DNA of 64,000 nt from Streptomyces sp. AA1529 (GTDB lineage Bacteria; Actinomycetota; Actinomycetes; Streptomycetales; Streptomycetaceae): the NCBI RefSeq assembly GCF_000280905.1, contig NZ_ALAP01000032.1, positions 1-64,000 on the forward strand, in the 5' to 3' direction. Below the pieces are notes generated by a model that saw only the letters and a program-made list of their open reading frames with translations, was not told where the DNA came from and ran no database searches. Each line of letters opens with the position of its first letter. Position 1 is the first letter of the stretch. The translations under genes and the position numbers were made by a program. Below are positions 58,867 to 64,000 of the stretch, in pieces.

Positions 58867-59586
58867 GTGGCAACGCCCCCAGGAGGTCCGTCGTCGTACG
58901 GCAGTGGTCGTTCCGACCAGCCGCAGGACGTCCGATCGGCCGCGACCCCGGGCGGGGACGCGCCCTTCCTCAACCGTTTCAACTTCCCCTCCGCGCCCAG
59001 CGAGTACGTCCAGCGGCCGGTCGACCGGCAGCAGCCGCCCCAGGGCGGACAGCCGCCGCAGCACGGCCGGCCGCCGCAGCACGCGGGGCAGTCGCCCTAT
59101 GGTGCGCAGCCCCCGCAGCGGCACCCGCAGCAGCAGGAACCGCAGCAGCAGAACCCGCAGACCCGTATCCAGCCGGTGCAGCCCGGTCACGCGGACAGGA
59201 CGGCCGGCACCCAGCGCGCCGCCGACCAGCCCCCGCCGCCGCCGCAGCCGCTGGTGCGCCCCTACGCGATGACGGGGGGCCGGACCCGTCCCCGCTACCA
59301 GCTCGCCATCGAGGCACTGGTGCACACCACGGCGGAGAACGCTCAGCTCCAGGGCCAGCTCCCGGAGCACCAGCGGATCTGCCACCTGTGCTACGAGATC
59401 AAGTCGGTCGCCGAGATCTCAGCACTTCTGACCATTCCGCTCGGCGTCGCCCGGATCCTCGTCGCCGACCTGGCCGAGGCCGGACTCGTCGCCATCCACC
59501 AGCCGGGCGGTGACGAGACCACCGCCGACGGTCAACCAGACGTGACACTGCTCGAAAGGGTGCTCAGTGGACTTCGGAAGCTCTAG
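58867..59586 (+). CDS. conservon DUF742 protein CvnC (2)
   Basis: A 239-aa DUF742 protein, longer than CvnC1 because of a 125-residue Gln/Pro-rich lead. The DUF742 core is the same: LVRPYAMTGGRTRPRYQLAI, HQRICHLCYEIKSVAEISALL and ARILVADLAEAGLVAIHQPG. GTG 58867 behind GGAGGAGGAA. Its last 20 bases overlap cvnD2 as in conservon 1. Confidence 0.93.
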   Translation: MATPPGGPSSYGSGRSDQPQDVRSAATPGGDAPFLNRFNFPSAPSEYVQRPVDRQQPPQGGQPPQHGRPPQHAGQSPYGAQPPQRHPQQQEPQQQNPQTRIQPVQPGHADRTAGTQRAADQPPPPPQPLVRPYAMTGGRTRPRYQLAIEALVHTTAENAQLQGQLPEHQRICHLCYEIKSVAEISALLTIPLGVARILVADLAEAGLVAIHQPGGDETTADGQPDVTLLERVLSGLRKL

Positions 59587-60163
59587 CGCCGGGCCTGTCG
59601 GGGGTACGACAGCCCGCTCGACGACCTCCGCGAAGATCGTGGTGGCCGGCGGTTTCGGCGTGGGCAAGACGACCTTCGTCGGTGCGGTCTCGGAGATCAA
59701 CCCGCTGCGCACCGAGGCCGTGATGACCTCTGCCTCGGCCGGTATCGACGATCTGACCCACACGGCGGACAAGACCACCACCACGGTGGCCATGGACTTC
59801 GGCCGGATCACCCTGGACCAGGACCTGATCCTCTACCTGTTCGGTACGCCGGGTCAGGACCGGTTCTGGTTCATGTGGGACGACCTGGTGCGGGGTGCGA
59901 TCGGTGCGGTGGTGCTGGTGGACACCCGTCGGCTGGCGGACTGTTTCCCGGCGGTGGACTACTTCGAGAACAGTGGGCTGCCGTTCGTGATCGCGCTCAA
60001 CGGGTTCGACGGGCACCAGCCCTACGCGCCCGAAGAGGTCCGCGAAGCCCTCCAGATCGGCCCCGACGCGCCCATCATCACCACCGACGCACGGCACCGC
60101 GCGGACGCCAAGAGCGCGCTGATCACCCTGGTGGAGCACGCCCTGATGGCGCGCCTGCGCTGA
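59567..60163 (+). CDS. conservon small GTPase CvnD (2)
   Basis: A 198-aa GTPase with P-loop GGFGVGKTTFVG at about residues 30-41, GTPGQDRFWFMWDDL and NGFDG motifs. Outside a shorter N-terminal lead it is nearly the same protein as CvnD1, and the genes share exact DNA runs, the longest seen being 146 bases (59618-59763 with 54254-54399). No cytochrome P450 (CvnE) follows either conservon. Confidence 0.94.
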   Translation: MDFGSSSAGPVGGTTARSTTSAKIVVAGGFGVGKTTFVGAVSEINPLRTEAVMTSASAGIDDLTHTADKTTTTVAMDFGRITLDQDLILYLFGTPGQDRFWFMWDDLVRGAIGAVVLVDTRRLADCFPAVDYFENSGLPFVIALNGFDGHQPYAPEEVREALQIGPDAPIITTDARHRADAKSALITLVEHALMARLR

Positions 60164-60188
60164 GCACCGCGCTCCGCGGCGGGCTTGC

Positions 60189-60219
60189 GCCCGGCGGGAC
60201 GCGGTGGCGTCCCGCGGGC
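60189..60219 (+). terminator. terminator after conservon 2
   Basis: GCCC-G-GCGGGACGC / GCGTCCCGC-GGGC, loop GGTG, begins 25 bases after the cvnD2 stop. TACGCT at 60293-60298 is a possible -10 box for the next gene. Confidence 0.7.
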
Positions 60220-60335
60220 CGGTCCCTCCGGCGGAGCCGAGGCCGGCCGGGAGCCGGGAGAACCCGTCCCCGGGTCCTGCGACCGGTGGAATACGCTGGG
60301 GGTCCCAGCCATCGGACCCGCAGCGAAGGACCCCT

Positions 60336-61118
60336 GTGCGCATCGCAAGATTCTCCCTGGACGGAACCGTAGGGTTCGGCGTCGTCGAGGGCGAGCCCTC
60401 CAGCCCGGAGGGCCCCGTCCTGGACATCATCAGGGGCCACCCCTTCGCCGAGTTCGAGCGCACGGGTCAGAAGCTGCCCCTGAGCAAGGTCCGGATCCTC
60501 CCGCCGACCCTGCCCAACAAGGTCGTCGCGATCGGCAGGAACTACGCCGAGCACGCGAAGGAACTGGGCAACGAGGTCCCCGAGGTCCCGGTCACCTTCC
60601 TCAAGCCGTCCACGTCGGTCATCGGACCGAATGACCCCATCGGCTACCCGTCCTTCTCGAACGAGGTGCACCACGAGGCGGAGCTGGCGGTGGTCATCGG
60701 CCGGCTGTGCAAGGACGTGCCGCGGGAGCGGGCCAAGGACGTCATCCTCGGCTACACCTGCGCCAACGACATCACCGCCCGTGATGTCCAGCGCACGGAG
60801 AGCCAGTGGGCCCGGGCCAAGGGCTTCGACGGCTCCTGCCCGCTGGGCCCCTGGACGGAGACCGAGCTGGACGCCGCCGACGTCGGCATCATGTGCACCG
60901 TCAACGGCGAGCAGCGCCAGCTGGGCCGCACCAGCGAGATGATCAGGCCCGTCGAGGACCTGATCGTCCACATCACCCAGGCCATGACCCTGCTGCCGGG
61001 CGATGTCATCCTCACCGGCACCCCCGCGGGGGTCGGCCCCGTGAACGTCGGCGACGAGGTCGCCGTCACCATCGAAGGAATCGGCACTCTCACCAATAAG
61101 GTGATCAAGCGTGACTAA
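60336..61118 (+). CDS. fumarylacetoacetate hydrolase family protein
   Basis: A 260-aa FAH-fold enzyme. The core motifs are [32 protein letters not shown], then the metal ligands in [13 protein letters not shown] and [13 protein letters not shown], and [11 protein letters not shown] near the end. Such proteins act as acylpyruvases, oxaloacetate decarboxylases or isomerases in aromatic breakdown; the exact substrate cannot be told. GTG 60336 follows AAGGA. Its end overlaps gltX by 8 bases, so the two are one transcript, an arrangement I recall in many actinobacteria. Confidence 0.92.
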   Translation: MRIARFSLDGTVGFGVVEGEPSSPEGPVLDIIRGHPFAEFERTGQKLPLSKVRILPPTLPNKVVAIGRNYAEHAKELGNEVPEVPVTFLKPSTSVIGPNDPIGYPSFSNEVHHEAELAVVIGRLCKDVPRERAKDVILGYTCANDITARDVQRTESQWARAKGFDGSCPLGPWTETELDAADVGIMCTVNGEQRQLGRTSEMIRPVEDLIVHITQAMTLLPGDVILTGTPAGVGPVNVGDEVAVTIEGIGTLTNKVIKRD

Positions 61119-62598
61119 CGCGACCGCGGGCACGGACGTCCGCGTACGTTTCTGTCCCTCCCCGACCGGTAACCCCCACGTGGGTCTGGTCCGTACCGCC
61201 CTGTTCAACTGGGCGTACGCCCGGCACACCGGCGGCACCCTGGTCTTCCGCATCGAGGACACCGACGCGGCGCGGGACTCCGAGGAGTCCTACGAGCAGC
61301 TCCTGGACGCGATGCGCTGGCTGGGTCTCGACTGGGACGAGGGCCCGGAGGTCGGCGGACCGCACGGCCCCTACCGGCAGTCCCAGCGGACGGACAGCTA
61401 CGCGGACATCGCGCGCAAGCTGCTGGAGGGCGGCTACGCCTACCCGTGCTACTGCACGGCGGAGGAGCTCGACCAGCGCCGCGAGCAGGCCCGCAAGGAC
61501 GGTCGCCCCTCCGGCTACGACGGCCGCTGCCGGGAGCTGACCGGTGAGCAGATCGCCGGCTACGAGGCCGAAGGACGCAGCCACGTCGTCCGCTTCCGGA
61601 TGCCGGACGAGCCGATCACCTTCACGGACCTGGTCCGCGGCGAGATCACCTTCCAGCCGGAGAACGTCACCGACTACGGCATCCTGCGCACCAACGGCGC
61701 GCCGCTGTACACGCTGGTCAACCCGGTCGACGACGCCCTGATGGACATCACGCACGTGCTGCGCGGCGAGGACCTGCTCTCCTCCACGCCCCGGCAGATC
61801 GCGCTCTACCGGGCCCTGATCGAGCTGGGCGTCGCGCGGCGCGTCCCGGAGTTCGGGCACCTTCCGTATGTGATGGGCGAGGGCAACAAGAAGCTCTCCA
61901 AGCGCGACCCGCAGTCCTCCCTCAACCTCTACCGCGAGCGCGGCTTCCTGCGTGAGGGGCTGCTCAACTACCTCTCCCTGCTGGGCTGGTCGATCTCCGA
62001 GGACCGGGACATCTTCTCGATGGAGGAGATGGTCGCCGCCTTCGACATCCGGGACGTCAACGCCAACCCGGCGCGCTTCGACCTGAAGAAGTGCGAGGCC
62101 ATCAACGCCACGCACCTGCGGGAGATGCCGCTGAAGGACTTCATCGCCGCCTGCGAGCCCTGGCTGAAGGCCCCGCACGCGCCCTGGGACGAGGCGGACT
62201 TCTCCCAGCAGGCCTTCGAGGAGCTGGCCCCGCTGGCCCAGACCCGGCTGACGGTCCTCTCGGACATCACCGACAACGTCGACTTCCTCTTCCTGGAGCG
62301 GCCGGTCGAGGACGAGAAGTCCTGGCAGAAGGCGATGAAGGAGGGCTCGGTCGACCTGCTGCGCACGGCCCGCGCCCGGCTGGACACCGCCGACTGGCGG
62401 TCCGCCGAGTCGCTCAAGGAGGCCGTCCTGGCCGCGGGGGAGGAGCACGGGCTGAAACTGGGCAAGGCCCAGGCCCCGGTACGGGTGGCCGTCACCGGCC
62501 GGACCGTCGGTCTGCCGCTGTTCGAGTCCCTCCAGGTGCTCGGCAAGGACCGCACCCTGGAGCGCGTCGACGCGGCCCTGGCCAAGCTCGGTTCGTAG
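61111..62598 (+). CDS. gltX: glutamyl-tRNA synthetase
   Basis: A 495-aa class I synthetase charging tRNA(Glu), and tRNA(Gln) in organisms using GatCAB. The HIGH-like motif is [16 protein letters not shown] near the N terminus and the KMSKS-like motif is [11 protein letters not shown] (about residue 260). The anticodon-binding domain occupies about 330-495. GTG 61111 lies inside the end of the FAH gene. tRNA-Gln and two tRNA-Glu genes follow within 500 bases. Confidence 0.96.
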   Translation: MTNATAGTDVRVRFCPSPTGNPHVGLVRTALFNWAYARHTGGTLVFRIEDTDAARDSEESYEQLLDAMRWLGLDWDEGPEVGGPHGPYRQSQRTDSYADIARKLLEGGYAYPCYCTAEELDQRREQARKDGRPSGYDGRCRELTGEQIAGYEAEGRSHVVRFRMPDEPITFTDLVRGEITFQPENVTDYGILRTNGAPLYTLVNPVDDALMDITHVLRGEDLLSSTPRQIALYRALIELGVARRVPEFGHLPYVMGEGNKKLSKRDPQSSLNLYRERGFLREGLLNYLSLLGWSISEDRDIFSMEEMVAAFDIRDVNANPARFDLKKCEAINATHLREMPLKDFIAACEPWLKAPHAPWDEADFSQQAFEELAPLAQTRLTVLSDITDNVDFLFLERPVEDEKSWQKAMKEGSVDLLRTARARLDTADWRSAESLKEAVLAAGEEHGLKLGKAQAPVRVAVTGRTVGLPLFESLQVLGKDRTLERVDAALAKLGS

Positions 62599-62645
62599 CA
62601 GCCGAGGTGGGGACGGTGCCCCGGAACGGACGCCGGTATCTCGTT

Positions 62646-62674
62646 TTGGAGCACCGTCCTCGATCAGGTAATGT
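62646..62674 (+). promoter_or_regulatory. promoter for the tRNA genes
   Basis: TTGGAG (62646-62651), a 17-base spacer, then TAATGT (62669-62674): a good vegetative promoter between gltX and tRNA-Gln. It implies an 80-base precursor leader, which contains small hairpins (GGCC-GAAA-GGCC type and CCCCC-A-GGGGG). Confidence 0.6.
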
Positions 62675-62762
62675 TCTGTCTGTCGCCGAGCGGGGCAGGC
62701 CGAAAGGGCCGGAACCACACGGCGGCCACCCAGACAAAATCCCCCAGGGGGTTGCGTTTCGG

Positions 62763-62834
62763 TGGGCTATGGTGTAATTGGCAGCACGACTGATTCTGGT
62801 TCAGTTAGTCTAGGTTCGAGTCCTGGTAGCCCAG
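62763..62834 (+). tRNA. tRNA-Gln (CTG)
   Basis: A full cloverleaf: acceptor TGGGCTA/TAGCCCA, discriminator G, anticodon stem ACTGA/TCAGT with loop TTCTGGT (anticodon CTG at 62796-62798) and T-loop GGTTCGAGTCC. A first U-A acceptor pair is typical of tRNA-Gln. CCA is not encoded. Confidence 0.95.
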
Positions 62835-62881
62835 CAAGATCCGCGTTCTGTTCGGAAGCGTTCACGTTCTGCGAGATCGAG

Positions 62882-62954
62882 GCCCCCGTTGTGTAGCGGC
62901 CTAGCACGCCGCCCTCTCAAGGCGGTAGCGCCGGTTCGAATCCGGTCGGGGGTA
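62882..62954 (+). tRNA. tRNA-Glu (CTC), copy 1
   Basis: Acceptor GCCCCCG/CGGGGGT (first pair G-U), anticodon stem CCGCC/GGCGG with loop CTCTCAA (anticodon CTC), T-arm CCGGTTCGAATCCGG. CCA is not encoded. Confidence 0.95.
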
Positions 62955-63000
62955 CGGATTCCGTCCGGAGTCGGCTGACCCGGGTGGGATCACAGATAGG

Positions 63001-63073
63001 GCCCCCGTTGTGTAGCGGCCTAGCACGCCGCCCTCTCAAGGCGGTAGCGCCGGTTCGAATCCGGTCGGGGGTA
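63001..63073 (+). tRNA. tRNA-Glu (CTC), copy 2
   Basis: Identical to the copy at 62882-62954 over all 73 bases. The 46-base spacer between them is unrelated to the flanks, so only the tRNA unit is duplicated. Confidence 0.95.
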
Positions 63074-63082
63074 CTCGATCAC

Positions 63083-63114
63083 CGAAGGCCCCGCACCCAG
63101 GTGCGGGGCCTTCG
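63083..63114. terminator. terminator of the tRNA cluster
   Basis: A perfect 14-bp stem (63083-63096 with 63101-63114) with loop CCAG, 9 bases after the second tRNA-Glu; convergent with the MerR gene. Confidence 0.9.
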
Positions 63115-63154
63115 TCGTCTCCGTTCAGCTCCGCACCGGGCCCTCGGCGGCCGG

Positions 63155-63820
63155 TCAGCCCTCGGCCCCGAACCGGCGCGCCGACTCCTCCACGTGCGCG
63201 AGCCGCCGCAGACTCAGCAGTACCGGTTCGTAGAGCACGGTCAGCGCCACGCTGGCCTCCACTTGTGCCTCCTGGTCCGGAAAACTCTCCAGCAGGTCCA
63301 GTTCGGCCCCCGCCGTGCGCTCGGCCGCCCGTGCGAACAGCGCCAGATGCGTTGCGGTGCACGGATAGCCGAGCCGGGTCAGCGCGGCGACGGCCTCGGT
63401 GAGCGCCTGTCCGGGTGGGGAGTCGGGGCCTGCCTGCTGCCAGCCGAGTCCGTCGAGCAGCGCGGTCACCTCGCGCCGCGCCGCGGCCGCCTCGGCGGCA
63501 TCTCCGGCATCCCCGGCTCCGGTGTCGGCCTGTCGCGGCGGTACGGGCCGGGGGAGCGCCCAGGCGGCCGTGCCCAGCCGTTCGTGCTGGGAGAGCGATG
63601 CGTCGTCCACGGCGGCCAGCACCTCGCGGGCGGTCGTCACCGGCATCCGGCCCACCTGGATCAGCGCCCGCACCAGCCGCAGCCGGCGTACGTGGTCCTC
63701 GCCGTACTCGGCCTGGGTGGCGTTGACCCGGTGTCCACGGGGGAGCAGCCCTTCCCGCAGGTAGTACTTGATCGTCGCGGTCGGTACCCCGCTGCGTTCG
63801 CTCAACTCCGCCATGCGCAT
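63155..63820 (-). CDS. MerR family transcriptional regulator
   Basis: A 221-aa regulator. The N-terminal winged HTH is MRMAELSERSGVPTATIKYYLREGLLPRG, here split as helix MAELSERSGV and wing IKYYLREGLL, followed by the GEDHVRRLRLVRALIQVGR helix and a long C-terminal effector region of about 140 residues rich in Ala/Glu. No Cys-based metal site is seen, so metal sensing is unlikely. Divergent from a truncated gene with a dyad between them. Confidence 0.9.
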   Translation of the reverse strand: MRMAELSERSGVPTATIKYYLREGLLPRGHRVNATQAEYGEDHVRRLRLVRALIQVGRMPVTTAREVLAAVDDASLSQHERLGTAAWALPRPVPPRQADTGAGDAGDAAEAAAARREVTALLDGLGWQQAGPDSPPGQALTEAVAALTRLGYPCTATHLALFARAAERTAGAELDLLESFPDQEAQVEASVALTVLYEPVLLSLRRLAHVEESARRFGAEG

Positions 63821-63851
63821 GGGCTCTGTTCCTCGATTCCGGCTGGCGTTC

Positions 63852-63880
63852 TTGATTGGAGAGTGGCACTATCCAATTAT
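63852..63880 (+). promoter_or_regulatory. promoter with MerR-type dyad
   Basis: ATTGGA (63855-63860) and TCCAAT (63872-63877) form a dyad with an 11-base spacer. TTGATT (63852-63857) and AATTAT (63875-63880) are 17 bases apart and could be the -35 and -10 of the rightward gene. MerR proteins normally bind between such boxes. Confidence 0.5.
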
Positions 63881-63925
63881 CCGGGGTGTTCGCCCGCGGA
63901 GGCCTTCGCGACGTCTGGGGACGGG

Positions 63926-64000
63926 ATGACGAATCGGGTACAGCACGGGCGCCGCACCTCCGGCACCGAGGGCGGTGTGACCGTCTTCCTCATCGGCATG
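63926..64000 (+). CDS. start of a DUF4188-like protein, cut by window
   Basis: Twenty-five codons from ATG 63926, running off the window. After a variable lead the sequence reads GGVTVFLIGM, which resembles the opening of DUF4188 proteins (VFLIGMR...). Those are small monooxygenase-like proteins often paired with a MerR regulator. The identification rests on ten residues, so it is tentative. Confidence 0.5.
   Translation, partial: MTNRVQHGRRTSGTEGGVTVFLIGM

Noticed and set aside
62763..63114. tRNA cluster as an integration site for a mobile element
   Set aside because: No integrase, no repeated tRNA 3' fragment beyond the full second tRNA-Glu, and flanking genes look like core genome.

Overview
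The window is high-GC actinobacterial DNA, most likely Streptomyces. Codon third positions are almost all G or C, GTG starts are common, and paired conservons, a GGDEF/EAL membrane protein, TerD and AIM24 proteins and a large LuxR (LAL) regulator are all typical of that genus. From memory, the order gatB ... ilvBNC-serA ... leuB-ilvE-cimA ... accB-accE ... two conservons ... gltX-tRNA follows the core of the S. coelicolor chromosome around SCO5501 to SCO5550. I see no insertion sequence, phage gene or CRISPR array.

Layout: 1-6.3 kb holds the 3' part of gatB, a metallo-beta-lactamase-fold hydrolase, a DoxX-like protein and a leftward trio of AIM24 proteins, the first-transcribed of which is fused to a TerD domain. 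6.9-17.5 kb holds an MMPL exporter with an acidic membrane protein, a 64-aa protein, a LAL regulator whose start codon sits in a perfect palindrome, a DUF6191-like protein, a PQQ sugar dehydrogenase lipoprotein, an aldo/keto reductase and a 2-hydroxyacid dehydrogenase. 17.6-21.2 kb is a membrane PAS-GGDEF-EAL protein (cdgF-like) with a degenerate EAL domain and a possible coupled upstream ORF.

21.2-40 kb is dominated by branched-chain amino acid synthesis: ilvBNC behind a peptide attenuator, leuB, ilvE, and cimA behind what looks like a second attenuator with an Ile-Ile leader peptide. serA, proline catabolism (PucR regulator, PRODH, P5CDH), a purple acid phosphatase and a PhoD phosphatase lie between them. 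CimA (pyruvate to citramalate, towards 2-oxobutyrate), IlvBNC, LeuB and IlvE together make Ile, Val and Leu.

40-46 kb is a nitrogen-scavenging cluster: ureAB fusion, ureC, agmatine deiminase and TetR run leftward, divergent from an NCS1 permease, with two matching inverted repeats in the shared promoter region. The ureC lacks the usual flap cysteine and no urease maturation genes are present. 46.3-48.3 kb is accB-accE (acyl-CoA carboxylase). 49-60 kb holds two conservons (cvnABCD twice). The first cvnA carries an apparent frameshift in a C run, and the two cvnD genes share near-identical DNA tracts. 60-64 kb holds a FAH-family hydrolase, gltX, tRNA-Gln, two identical tRNA-Glu genes, and a MerR regulator divergent from a truncated gene. 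GatB, GltX and the Glu/Gln tRNAs fit the indirect (transamidation) route to Gln-tRNA.
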